The translations under genes and the position numbers were made by a program. A DNA stretch of 64,000 nt from Coleophoma eucalyptorum (lineage: Eukaryota; Ascomycota; Leotiomycetes; Helotiales; Dermateaceae). Positions within the stretch are counted from its first letter, which is position 1; each line of letters opens with the position of its first letter. The notes below the pieces were generated by a model. The model worked only from the letters and a program-made list of their open reading frames with translations, was not told the DNA's origin and did no database searches. The DNA is taken from NCBI GenBank assembly GCA_026120035.1, contig JALRME010000028.1:191255-255254 (forward strand). The letters run 5' to 3'. Shown here piece after piece: positions 1-11,175 of the stretch.

Positions 1-3000
1 TCTGCGAATCCGCCGCCGTTTCCTCCCTCGTCGCATGCCCCAAATGCTCCTCCTGCCTATGCCGAACATCAACGAAGACCTTCAGGACCACCATATTATC
101 CTGAGCAGCGTGGGTATGCACAAGATGGAGCACCAATGCCGGCGTCGGGTTCTGGTCAAGGGCATAGCAGGCATCCAAGCTCGTCTTCAATCGGCCATGG
201 CACACCTGTAAATCGCAGCATGCCGCCTCCATCTTCTCCACAGCTGCAAACATCCCAACAAGCGCCTCATCATCCATACGGCCCTCCACCACCGCGCCCG
301 CCTCCTGTGTCTGTCGGTCCTCCTGCAGCTTTTCCCTCTGGCCGAGAGTTACCATCACTGGCGTCCTTAGCCGGTCGGCCATCGAGTACTAACATGTCTA
401 TATCTTCAATGCTGGGGGAATCTCGAGGGCCACCACCGCCTCCGCCTTCACAATATACATCTCCAATTACCACAAACGCACCTCCTCCGCCGGGCATGTA
501 TGCTGGCACAACTCATGCTTCTCCTCGAATTAATGCTTCGCGACCAGATTACCCACCGTTTAGCAGGAGACCACAAACCCCAGAGCACCCCCGACCGTAT
601 GATCCACACGACAGGAGAGCAAACTCTGCGGGCTCACCTCCTAGCACTGCAGCGCTAACTCCAGAAGTGCGTCGTTGGGGAACCCCACAAACATATGGGC
701 AGCGCCCTCCACCAGAACGAGGTCTGCCACAAGTAGAGGAACGAAGAGAGCCGATACGTGTAGCGAATCCAAATGTACCGCCCCGGCCTAGCAGTCAACC
801 AACCGCTTTCAATCCTCCTCCATCCAGAATTCCAGATAGTGTGCGACAACCAGTGCAGAATGAGGTTACATTTGGAAGAAGGGAGGAGCAAATGCCACGA
901 GCGGACCAAGGGCGACAAGAACCACCATATCAGCGACCATCTACCTTCAGTAACTCAGAAAATCCAGCCTATGCTTATGCCGAAAGAGAAAGACAGGAGA
1001 GGGAGGCTCAGATGCGACGAGACCAGGATAGGGAGCGAGTAAGAGAGCAAGAACGGGAGCAAAGAGATCGCGCATTATTCGAGCATCGATTAAGACAACA
1101 GCAGGAGCACGAAATTCAACTTGCGCAAAGAAATAGTCAGAATGCACAAAGTCGAGCACCAGAATCACGGGATCCTCCAGCATGGATGAGACCTGACTAT
1201 GCGCCCAGACCTACTTACGAGCAAGCACCTCCTGAGCCGAGACCTACTCCTAATCAGCCTGGAAGTTCAAATTATGACCATCCGCGATCATCAGCCCCTC
1301 CATACTCAAGTCACGCAGCCTATGCATGGACGGACCCCAGATATCCTCCTACATCCCAACCATCCTCTCAGCCACAACAGCGGACTCCTGCCCCGGCTCC
1401 GGCTCCAGCTCCAGTTCCAGCTCCAGCGCCAACATCGCATCACGAGACTGTTCTACAAGAAAGACTTGAGCGTCAACGCAGCATTAATGAGCAGCAGCGT
1501 CACCAGGAAGAGATGATGTACGGTAGATCATCGCAACGACCCCAGTATTTATCCCACGAATCACCTAATCGACGGCCACAAGAAGAACCACCTTCTACAC
1601 AACAGCGATTTCTTGGAATCCAAGAACTCAATCGCAAAGGTCGAGTATCGCCGCTACCACAAGCGGTTCAAGGTGCCCAGGCCCAAATTGGCACTCCCGG
1701 AGGCGAGCCTGGTATCAAGAGCGAGTTCGGCAGAATGTTCTCAGGCATTGGAAGCGGTGTTGGTGGTGCGTTGAGTGCGTCGAGTCCAGCTCCAAACGGG
1801 CCGTCAAATTTGCCCTTCACAAGCGCTGGGCAGTTGAGAAGGGATGACCTCGAAGCTGTTGAAGCACAAGATTCTCCCGTTGAAAATGGCGGTCATCCTA
1901 TTGCGCGTACTACATCTCAAGGAGATAGACGAAGGAAACTTAAGGATGAGGATGCACGAGGTGACGAGGACAGCTCTGGACGACAAACCCCTAGTGGCAG
2001 TGGCAAACGCCAGAAAAGGCATCACCGGTATAAGCTAATGGATTCTCATTCGCGAAATTTGCTAACGTCTACAAGCCACCATCACCACCGTCTCGAAGAA
2101 CAAGCCTCATCACCATCCCAAGCAAATTTGACGCCCTTCAAAAGTATCAAAGGTGCAAGTGGATTTCCGTCGCCTCCAGGCGAGGCGAAAGCTCCTCCTA
2201 ATTTACACCACCACCACGTTCAGGTACGACACCACCATCAATCTCAGACCAAAGCTCCCGTTCCGCCAGTCAATCCCATCGAGCCACTTCCGAAAACTAA
2301 GATTCGATCAAATGCCGTGCTCGATTCGGTTTCACACCTTCCTCGTCGCCATCTAGGACATGAGTACTACCAACCGGTCTTGAAGCCTGGCAAATTCAGT
2401 CGATCAGATAACCCAAATCGTGGCTTTGCAAGCACCCCTACTCCACTACCTCGATTTGATGGAAACGAAAACTGTACTTTTACTATCAGAGTTGCTCGTA
2501 TCCATCTATCCTCTGTCAGCAGAGAAGAAATAACTGCTCGTCGTGCTGTTTGGGGTACAGACGTGTATACGGATGATTCTGATGTTGTTGCTGCCTGTAT
2601 ACACCAAGGTTGGTTCCTTGGTGAATGGTCAGAAGACGTCGACAAAAGTCTGCTCAATCTTGAAATCGGCAAACCAAGACACCCGGGAGAGCGAATAGTG
2701 TACCCTGATACTTTGGACGAACCACCAGCCAGAGGACCTATGCCTGTACGACAAAATCGCGATCTTCACGTCACGGTCCTAATCTTGCCAGCGCTCGAGA
2801 AGTATTCTAGTTTTACACGATTTGGTATGAAAAGTCGTGAATGGGGCCATAAGCATGATGGATACACGGGTGTTCACGATGGTTTAAGTTTTATGATCCA
2901 GAAAATCAGCTGGGTTGATGGAGTTGACAGCTATGAGGAAAGGAATGAAGGCAAGAAAATGAAGCTACGCCAAAATGTGAACATCGAAGAGATGGAAGCT

Positions 3001-3393
3001 GAGTATGAAGCAAGCCAGCAAACCAATGGCAATGAAGACGGTGATCTTGCAGAGAGCTTTGAGCGAGGTGGGCCAGGGCCGTTAGACCCTGATTTAGGCA
3101 CCATCAAAGCCGCAGGTAGAAATTGGTGGAAGAAGAGCAAAGACAGGTCCAAGGGCGTGACAACGGAGAAGCAGATCTCAGTCCAGAAGCCTCTTTCTGA
3201 CGCTGCAGAGGAAGAAAAGGAGAAAGCGAAAGAAGCTGAGCGAACAACATCCGCGCCAGTATCTCCACCCCAACAAACAAATGGCGGAGCTATCAGGAGT
3301 GGAAGCGGTAGCGAGACTAGCCAGACGGCAAGATCGACGCCGAAGCCGCTGAAAGAACGGCTCTCGGATATGTTTAAGCGCGAGGATTTTTGA
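1..3393 (+). CDS. RXT3: Rxt3 subunit of histone deacetylase complex (5' end outside window)
   Basis: The reading frame is open from base 1, so the true start lies upstream; the first in-window ATG (136) is internal. The first two thirds are low-complexity, rich in Pro, Gln, Ser and Arg, with an Arg/Glu-rich helical stretch (about bases 970-1130) and His runs. The conserved part lies at about 2359-2930, running from GHEYYQPVLKPGKF to FMIQKISWVDGV, and matches the fungal Rxt3 domain of the Rpd3-type histone deacetylase corepressor, which acts in the nucleus. The C-terminal tail is acidic, then Lys/Glu-rich, ending at TGA 3391-3393. Bases 2028-2075 look like a 48-nt intron (GT...GCTAAC...ACAAG) whose length is a multiple of three, so reading through it keeps the frame; removing it joins two basic/His-rich stretches. 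Family call is firm; the intron is an inference. Confidence 0.85.
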   Translation, partial: SANPPPFPPSSHAPNAPPAYAEHQRRPSGPPYYPEQRGYAQDGAPMPASGSGQGHSRHPSSSSIGHGTPVNRSMPPPSSPQLQTSQQAPHHPYGPPPPRPPPVSVGPPAAFPSGRELPSLASLAGRPSSTNMSISSMLGESRGPPPPPPSQYTSPITTNAPPPPGMYAGTTHASPRINASRPDYPPFSRRPQTPEHPRPYDPHDRRANSAGSPPSTAALTPEVRRWGTPQTYGQRPPPERGLPQVEERREPIRVANPNVPPRPSSQPTAFNPPPSRIPDSVRQPVQNEVTFGRREEQMPRADQGRQEPPYQRPSTFSNSENPAYAYAERERQEREAQMRRDQDRERVREQEREQRDRALFEHRLRQQQEHEIQLAQRNSQNAQSRAPESRDPPAWMRPDYAPRPTYEQAPPEPRPTPNQPGSSNYDHPRSSAPPYSSHAAYAWTDPRYPPTSQPSSQPQQRTPAPAPAPAPVPAPAPTSHHETVLQERLERQRSINEQQRHQEEMMYGRSSQRPQYLSHESPNRRPQEEPPSTQQRFLGIQELNRKGRVSPLPQAVQGAQAQIGTPGGEPGIKSEFGRMFSGIGSGVGGALSASSPAPNGPSNLPFTSAGQLRRDDLEAVEAQDSPVENGGHPIARTTSQGDRRRKLKDEDARGDEDSSGRQTPSGSGKRQKRHHRYKLMDSHSRNLLTSTSHHHHRLEEQASSPSQANLTPFKSIKGASGFPSPPGEAKAPPNLHHHHVQVRHHHQSQTKAPVPPVNPIEPLPKTKIRSNAVLDSVSHLPRRHLGHEYYQPVLKPGKFSRSDNPNRGFASTPTPLPRFDGNENCTFTIRVARIHLSSVSREEITARRAVWGTDVYTDDSDVVAACIHQGWFLGEWSEDVDKSLLNLEIGKPRHPGERIVYPDTLDEPPARGPMPVRQNRDLHVTVLILPALEKYSSFTRFGMKSREWGHKHDGYTGVHDGLSFMIQKISWVDGVDSYEERNEGKKMKLRQNVNIEEMEAEYEASQQTNGNEDGDLAESFERGGPGPLDPDLGTIKAAGRNWWKKSKDRSKGVTTEKQISVQKPLSDAAEEEKEKAKEAERTTSAPVSPPQQTNGGAIRSGSGSETSQTARSTPKPLKERLSDMFKREDF

Positions 3394-4297
3394 ATGTATA
3401 TATAGAACAGACGTTTGGTGGACATGGTGTGGGCAATTGTGTGCCTCGTCTTTGCCAAGGGTATATTGCTTGTGTTTGTGCAGGCAAACAAGCACTTCTC
3501 TATTGAGGCCTTTTGAAATCCATGGCGTGGCGTATGGGGGAAATTTTAGTTCAGTGTTGTGATGTATTGTGTAGCGTCTTGACTTGGTGGAGCAGAAGCA
3601 TTTGAGGAAAGTGTATATCTTATATACACACCTTTTGAATGAACCCGGTATCGATATTAGTGCTAGTAAGATCTCAGCCGTGATCTTCGCAAGGACTTTT
3701 TACTTGCCTTAGTAAGTAGCTTGAAACGAGGAGGGATGTGCCATGATTGGTTCTTCGCGTAAATCCCCCAAAACCTTCGTCCTGTCGGTTAATTTTCTCC
3801 ACAGCCCCCCTTCTAATACCTTATCAAAAGTAAGGTGGCAAATCCATAAATAAGGCTTATCAGGATAGAGTTTCAAACCTCGATGGATTAGGTCTGTAGC
3901 TGAACCACTTTTCCAACGGTTACGGATAGCATTGATAGACACCAGTATTAGCAACCACAACTTCTAACAACCCCTGGAAGGCAAGGAGAAGAGGCTTGCA
4001 AGGAAACACTGGAGCTCTTTAAAACCAATTAGGTTTGCGGTTTCACAATTCACGAGGATGGTAACGGGAAATTTTGCAGTACTCGAGCTTGATGCTAGAG
4101 CTAACAAATCGTTATCTGAGATCATGCGGACACTGAGCAACAAGAAAACATCTTATGGTCATAGAACCGTTGCAGATTCTCTTGATGCTTTGAAAAGCCT
4201 AAGCAACCACAACCCAGATATCTTTATCCTCTGACTAATCCCATCCCACAAAGTCTTCTCCCAGGAAGCCTTAGTTAGGGATGGCCAAATACTGACC
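3394..4297. other. Intergenic, no supported gene
   Basis: 3' flank of RXT3 (a short TATATATA stretch follows the stop) and 3' flank of the convergent F-box-like gene. A minus-strand ORF at 3709-3960 (83 codons) has a protein-like core (LYPDKPYLWICHL) but no recognisable domain and no splice partner; it may be a decayed exon. Confidence 0.5.
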
Positions 4298-5159
4298 CTA
4301 TGCACGTCGCCAGAACCAGATCTCATAATGACCTTCGGCTACTGCGGCAGGGACCGAGTCCAACTTTCCATAGACCCCAGTAAGTCTGTTCATTTTGGCA
4401 ATCGCCATCTCTTTGTGGTCATAATACCATGGCCTATCAATAGAGTAGTATTCCATGTTGTATGGAATGGTTAATTCTACCCTCTTTAAGCGTGAGAAAC
4501 GGCCGGCCCATCGGTCCATGTGCATTGCGGTTGCGGTGAAATCGCACCATCCATATCTGCTAATATAGAAATTGACTTCTTGAAGGTTCTGGATGTAACG
4601 AACGTCCCGCGGTTCGACATATCTGAACATTTTCTCGCCGCCTGTGACGCGGTGATGACTGTCTAGCATTAATATTCATAGACCAAAGACAACACAGTAG
4701 AACATACTCGATGCAGACCCGAAGCTTTCTGGTTTGGGTGCGCGTGAAATGATCCAGACAGAGGTGAGGTTGCCATTTGCCCTTAAAGATGACAAGGTCA
4801 AGCCAGTTGGTCTTGACATAAACTTCGACAGCATCAAGATACAATCGCTCATGTGGGAAGAAGCCTTCGATGACTTGGCCTGCTACGAAAGACTTGGCTT
4901 TTGGACCGCCAATAGCTAGCTCGAAGATACGCTGAGTGACCTCAGAAGGCAACTTGTCGAAGTGACAGACGGCTTGTGGTAAGAGTGCATTCTTCTTGTT
5001 GCGCCGAATAAAAGTAGCGACTGAACGCCATTTAATCCTGGCTAGACACTGACGATCGCTGGCTCGGATGTCCGCCAGGCTCCTATTATCTGTGACTACG
5101 TTAGCGCAACTATATTGTATACTGATACCCAAAAATGATACCTGAGAAGCTGGTGGCAT
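4298..5159 (-). CDS. F-box-like hypothetical protein
   Basis: Two exons on the minus strand, 5159-4708 and 4658-4298, joined over a 49-nt intron (GTATGTT...AATGCTAGACAG, phase 2), giving 270 residues. A motif KLPSEVTQRIFELA near residue 65 resembles the start of a fungal F-box (LP.E...IF), which in known proteins binds Skp1 and recruits targets to an SCF ubiquitin ligase. The rest has Trp/Tyr-rich stretches typical of lineage-specific fungal F-box-like proteins, with no named domain. The ATG at 5159 is the first in frame. A second, 39-nt intron starting after residue 11 (GTATCAG...GTCACAG) is possible and also keeps the frame. Function unknown; the gene stands alone between two long non-coding stretches. 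Confidence 0.55.
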
Positions 5160-6573
5160 AGCGGCTCATTTTTTCACCAGCGCCCGACATCATACGGCTT
5201 TTAGTTCTGGAGAACGATATGATGATAACCGTCGCTTGAGTAGGCGGCACAGTGTACTTGATGAATCAAGCCTGTGGTAGAGAGGTGTCTTTCTGTTGAA
5301 GACAAGGGATGGTGTAGTATGTTGAAACTAAAGGCGCGTTGAAGGTAGCTGAAGAATAGGCTAGCCGATTCAAAAAAGAATCCCTGACAGCCACCTACTT
5401 TGGTCATGGCAGAAGGTGATAAATTTGAGAAGCGTCGCGTCAAAGTAAAGCGCGTTCAATATAACGCTAAAGAAAGTCACCTTAGCTTTAATTTTTCAAT
5501 CTACAATTAACTCGTCTCACGCTAGCCAGCTTCACGAAAGTTTTGATGTCGTCCACTCGATATACTCAGTTAACAAGTGTCTTATTTGATATATTTGTAG
5601 CCAAGCACGTAGGCAATTATTGAAAACATCGTTCTTATATCAGGCCCTATATCAACCTGACTATCTCTAGAAACCTGTAGAACTGGTAATCAAACGTACT
5701 ATCTCTTTACATAGACCTTTACTCCTCTTGAACTGTTGTGCTTTTGTTATTACTCTAGTACCTGGTGTTGCTTACTGCTTGATAATTTGGACTAAGCACA
5801 GTCTCCATCACCGACTTCTTCCGTATCGTGGACGAGCTAGCACCTCGATCTCCGCCACGCCGTGAACGATAGCTCGGTATTTCTCCAATGAAGTATTTAA
5901 AACTCATCATTAATCCGATTGTTAGGGTTGTCTAGTTGGATCACTTTCCATGTTTCATTTATTTTATCTATAGTATTTATCAAATCTGAGGACAAAGTTC
6001 CTTGATGTACCTTAAATTTAGTTAGTAGTCTTTCTCTTTGATATTTGTGTCAATCATTAGATAACCACTGAACAATAGAGCGGCTCATGACAACCACATA
6101 GAATAAGACCGTTGGCCAAGGATAGAAACTACAATTGATTGACAACTAAGACACCAGACTATTAAGTCTACAATAATTTGTCTTTCAGGTGGGATCTGAA
6201 CAAAGACATTTATTAATAGGCAGCCTATTCAAATACGGACTAGCTATAGTAACAGACTCCATAGTAGTGAGAGTAAACAAGAAAGCAAATAATAGTGTAC
6301 ACATAAAATAGCTGCGCTTCTCCGTGTGCACCAAGCACAAGCTTATAGCAAGCTTGCAGTGGTTAGACCGAAGCACTTCTAGGTGTTTGAGCGGCACGGA
6401 CTATGCGCACAAAAGCAGGGGCGTACATATTTTGAGTAACAGGCTTTAGTAGAATACTAGCAGATTGTTCTACACAGCCGCAAACTCTTGGCTTATAATG
6501 AAAAGAAAATAATATAGGTGTGGTTTTTGAAGTTGTGACGTTGGAATCGCCTGAACCGACCTGAGCTGCAATA
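5160..6573. other. AT-rich intergenic region, no supported gene
   Basis: About 1.4 kb between the divergent F-box-like gene and the dynactin gene. Stops are frequent in all frames, and the short ORFs (for example minus 5201-5443 and 6185-6397) show no conserved motif or splice structure. It presumably holds both promoters. Confidence 0.6.
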
Positions 6574-6741
6574 ATGCCTGAGGCACCAAAAACACGTCTC
6601 CTGGATCCTACGCGACGACGTCAACATACTGGAAGCTCCAACGTTCGAGCTTCAACTTCAACCGTTCCCCCAGACCCATACATCAGGAAGTGCCCACGGA
6701 AAGCACCTTCGATGTTCCATACGAAATGTCAGAATATGTAG
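6574..6741 (+). other. Possible upstream ORF overlapping the dynactin start
   Basis: ATG at 6574 opens 55 codons (starting MPEAPKTRLLDP) ending in TAG at 6739-6741. It is in another frame from the dynactin CDS and overlaps its ATG (6726) by 16 nt. The peptide has no known motif. If the transcript starts upstream of 6574, this uORF would reduce initiation at the main start; if it starts downstream, it is irrelevant. Confidence 0.35.
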
Positions 6742-9700
6742 TAGGACAGACAGTCCGGCTGTCCGATGGTCGTATTGGTGTGATTCGGTACATAGGGCAG
6801 CCGCAAGGAATCCCTCCTGGAGGATGGCTTGGAATTGAGCTTGAGGATTACAGTGGGAAAAACGATGGCAGTATCCATGGAGAGAGTTACTTCGAGTGCG
6901 AGCCATCAAAAGGAATGTTCGTCAGGCCAGCTTCGGCGACAGTAATTGCACAACCAAGCCCTGTCAAGCCCGCCAATGGAGTCGCAAGGAAGCCAACGAG
7001 GCCTGCCAGCACCACGAGTGCTGGCTTGGGACGGAGGACGAACTCTATCACCGATTCAGCGACTGGCAAACGTGCTAGCATGAACGCTGCAAGTCCTAGT
7101 CCCGCAACGAGGAGACCATCAAGCATGCTGAGGGTACTGCACTAACTCAAGAACTTCTTATTGCATATGCTAACTTTGTCACTCAGTCGCCGACTAAATC
7201 TCCTACGAAGCAGCTGACATCAGCGGCTACATCAGGCACATCGTCTCCGAGGACCAGTACCCCCTCAAGAACTCCCTCTATTACTACGACGAGGCCACGG
7301 CCGACTGTAGGGACTCGATCATCAATGGGTCCACCTGCAAAGCCGCCAGTAGGAAGAAGAGAATCGCTGGTGGGAAGCACGGGCGCAGGAAATCGGGTCG
7401 GGGCACCTGGTAGGACCACCAGCGCTACCAGCAGGACCACTCTTGCTCCCAAATCTGCTCTTCGACCTGGTGCAGCACGATTAACATCAGGAGGTAGTCA
7501 ACAGAGCACCAGTGCAGCCAGTGAAGGAAGCGGGCAAGATACACAAGACGAAGACAGGTCTCTTTCACCGTCTAAGAGTGACCGTGATGACGCCTTGTCG
7601 CCAAAAGCAGTCAGCCCGGGGATCTCTAGAGCAGCTGCTCCTGTTAAGAATGCTGGATCACCTGCTAGAGCTGCGGGTACTACTACTGCAGCTAGCCGAG
7701 AGATTGAAGACCTCAAGACGAAGTTGCGCTTGATGGAAAAGAAAAGGATGGAAGATCGCGATAAGCTCAAGGCTTTAGAGAAGGTTCAAGCAGAACGTGA
7801 TAAATTCGAAAGTATTATCCAGAAACTACAGACGAAGTATCAACCACAGCAGCAGGAAATCACCGACCTGAGGAAGCAGATCAAAGAGTCCGAAACTAGA
7901 TTTGAAGAGATTGAGAATATTCAAGCAGAACATGATCTTGTTGTCGAGATGGCTACACTTGATCGCGAGATGGCAGAGGAAACGGCTGAAGTACTTAAGG
8001 TAGAGTTGGAGGCTTTGAAGCAAAAGACAGAGGAGCTCGAATTGGAGGTAGATATTCTTAGAGAAGAGAATACTGAGCTGAGTAGTGGGATGAGTCCGGA
8101 AGAAAAGACAAGCCAAGGATGGTTGCAAATGGAAAGGAATAACGAAAGGTTAAGGGATGCCCTTCTTCGTCTGCGAGACATGACCCAGCAGACAGAGGCT
8201 GAGCTGAGAGACGACATCAAGAGCTTGGAAGAAGACACACGTGAACTTGCCACAGTGAAGGAGCACTATGAAACCGTCAAGGAAAAACTCGCTCAGTCTG
8301 AAGCTGGAATTGAGGACCTTCGCCAGCAGCTTGATAACGCTCTGGGCGCTGAGGATATGATCGAGGAACTGACCGAAAGGAATATGAGCATGAGTGAGCA
8401 AATCGAAGAATTGAAGGTTACAATTGAAGACCTGGAAAGTCTTAAGGAACTGAACGACGAGCTCGAAATCAACCACGTTGAGACGGAAAAGGAGATGCAA
8501 GAGGACATCGACTTTAAAGACAGTATTATCAACGAGCAGATTCGTCGTGCAACACAACAAGAAGAGGCACTTGACGATATGGAATACACTCTCTCACGCT
8601 TTAGAGAGCTTGTGACCAACCTTCAGACAGATTTGGAAGATATGAGAGCTTCGCATGCAGTTACAGAAACCGAATCCGAACAGCTCAACAGCCGTTCCCG
8701 AGCGATGATGGATCTTAATTTGAAGCTTCAAGTCTCGGCTGCGAAGACCCAGGTGAAGACTATCGACCTTGAACTGCGTCGACTCGATGCGCAGGAGGCA
8801 TCTGAACACCTTTCCATTGTCCAACTGTTCCTTCCTGAAGCTTTCCACACAGATAGGGATTCTGTCCTGGCTCTCCTTCGATTCAAGCGTGTCGCATTCA
8901 AGGCCAATCTGCTACACGGCTTCGTAAAAGAGCGAGTCAGTGGACAGATTACGCGTGGTCATGAGGATGATATTTTTGCAGGCTGCGATGCTCTCGATAA
9001 GCTTACATGGGTATCGGCAATGTGTGATCGTTTTGTCAATGCCATCAGTCATTGCTCTACGGATGAGTTTGCAAAATTCGAGGGTGCGCTTTACGAACTT
9101 GAACCTGTGGAGAGGGCTCTCAATAACTGGATTGATGGATTACGAAGAGACGAGCTCCAAGAGAAGCAATGTGCCACCGAATTACAGCGCACTATTGCTC
9201 TCATGTCTCATCTTGCTGAAGTTCATATTTCTCCTGGCCTGGGTAGCTATGCTGATGATATACACATGCGAACGATCATCATGCAGAGCCATCTTGAGAA
9301 TGCAGCCACAGCATTGGCTTCCGCCAAGACCATGGTCCAAGCAATCATCCCAAGCCAAGGCGATGAGGATGAACTCGCCCTACATTTCGCAAACAAAACG
9401 GATGCGATCATCAGTCAGACTCGAAATGCAAAAGTCATTGTCGGCAAGGCTGTCCGATCCCTGGAAGATCTGAAATCTAGATCTCTTTCACTAATGCCTG
9501 ATACCTTGCAAAGCTTTGAGCAATGCGAAACGTGGACAGAAGAACTGGCTTCATTCACGCGACACATGGGAGATGATCTCTTCACTCTTCTGCACGAAGA
9601 GGGTAGAGCCGAGCCTTACAACTTCTTGGAGGTTCAAAGCACAATTCATCGGACGACGTCGACTATCTTCTCATCTAGCGAATCTGACCTCTTCTCAACC

Positions 9701-10750
9701 TATAGCAACAAGCTCCGGACACTCAACACATCACTGGTTGATTTGGCTGCAATGGCTTCTGATCTTGAAATGACGCAAGAATTTGAACGAGCGCCAGCAC
9801 CATGGGTCCTGCGATCTCAAGAGCTTAAGTCTTCTAAGACCGTTTCCGTAGATGCAGAGGAAGAGATGCGACGTTTGAAGGACGACAATCACGAGCGTGC
9901 CAGATTGATAGCTATGCGTGACCAGACACTCGAGGAATCATCAGTTAAGATTGAGCTTCTCGAGAGCCGCATGCGAGACGCGACCAAGAAGAACGAGCGC
10001 ATCAATGAGCTGGAGAAGAAGATCGAAGATGCAAAGAAACGAGAAGCCGAGCTTGCGGAATCTGTGGAAACGCAAAACAAGGAGCTCGCAGCCATGGAAG
10101 CGGACAAAGAAAAGTGGAAGAAGATTGCGGGTGACACGAAGACTATTGAGGTCACTGCGGGATCGAAGGCTGGCCAAGAACGCGCCGTTGCTACAGCTCG
10201 AGAGATGGAGGCACTCAAAACCGAGATATCGAGTCTTCAGGCTGCAGTGCGGTACTTGCGGGAAGATAGCCGTAGAGCGCGTCTCCTAGAACCTCAGACC
10301 CAGGATTGGTTAGAAGCCCCGTTGACGACTCCAGTCTCCAAGGAGGAACAGCGAAAAGCTTTGGTACTATCGGAAGGCCAAGAAGTGCTCAATGAGCTTC
10401 TCAATCTGACCACCAACGCCAAGATTTATGATCTCAGTGCGGTGCCCAAGAACAGGTTGGCTTGGCGTCCGGCGAAATCAACTCCACAATATCACGTGGC
10501 AAAACAGAGAGAAAATTATGAGTCTTGGAGTAGCTGGCGGGAGGCAGTGGTTAAAAAGGGCCAGGTTTTGGCGGAGAGGGACAATAATAGGCTAATGAAT
10601 GCAGAGAAGCGGAAGAGAGGCCAGATGGCAGCGAAAGTCGAATTGCGATTACCTGATTGGGAAGAGAAGGGTGCTGGTCGTGGTAGAGAGGTGCAGATTG
10701 TGGATCCCAACGGATTCGAGGAGTTCAAAGAAAACCTAGGCTTTGTGTGA
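6726..10750 (+). CDS. Dynactin p150-Glued subunit
   Basis: Two exons, 6726-7133 and 7187-10750, joined over a 53-nt intron (GTACTG...CACTCAG, phase 0), giving 1323 residues, the usual size for fungal p150-Glued (ro-3 in Neurospora, nudM in Aspergillus). An N-terminal CAP-Gly domain (about residues 3-70) carries the microtubule-binding motif GKNDG (44-48). It is followed by a Ser/Thr/Pro/Arg-rich basic linker (70-300), coiled coil 1 (about 305-660), the dynactin-family helical region (about 660-1000), coiled coil 2 (about 1020-1135) and a C-terminal tail. The protein links dynein to microtubules and cargo. ATG 6726 was chosen because the codon at 6690 is GTG and no ATG lies between it and the upstream in-frame stop at 6579. 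Several long reverse-frame ORFs here are shadows of the coiled coil. Confidence 0.93.
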
Positions 10751-11175
10751 TATTATACCCAGAGAGTTTGGCTGTGTTGCCACTGTATTTATTGAGATTC
10801 CCCTGTACATCTTCAATCCATTCAATTGAATTACAATCTTCTCTGTCCGGTAACAATGTGACTGGTAACTGCTCCTTCCTATGTGTTTTTAGAGAATTCA
10901 TCAAGAGAAACGCTGAATGCCATGGCGGAGATAGAGTTTTAACAAAGGAGCTTCCGCAAACTAGGGACTTCACGTACTTTCATAATGAAGTCGATGTTTC
11001 TGGCACGTTGAAGATGAATTTCCGAAGTGATTCAATCACCTAGAACAAACCATTCGTGATCTAGTATCTTCGGATGTTTTCCTAAATTCTTACAACACCA
11101 CTTCATTTCTCTGAACAATTTCGACTACCTAGACCTTTGGTTCCGACGAGCTTCATCAAAGTCACCAAATCAGCC
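10751..11175. other. Intergenic, no supported gene
   Basis: 3' flank of the dynactin gene and 5' flank of the next gene. Short ORFs on both strands at 10725-11043 mirror each other and show no conserved content. Confidence 0.6.

Noticed and set aside
2931..3495. Minus-strand ORFs antisense to the RXT3 tail
   Set aside because: Antisense of a Lys/Glu-rich coding stretch, giving Leu/Ser/Phe-rich shadows.
6690..6725. Upstream start for dynactin at 6690
   Set aside because: The codon is GTG; the first ATG in frame is 6726, directly before the CAP-Gly domain.
7498..8848. Several long minus-strand ORFs inside the dynactin gene
   Set aside because: Shadows caused by the biased codon use of the coiled coil; the plus frame is clearly dynactin.
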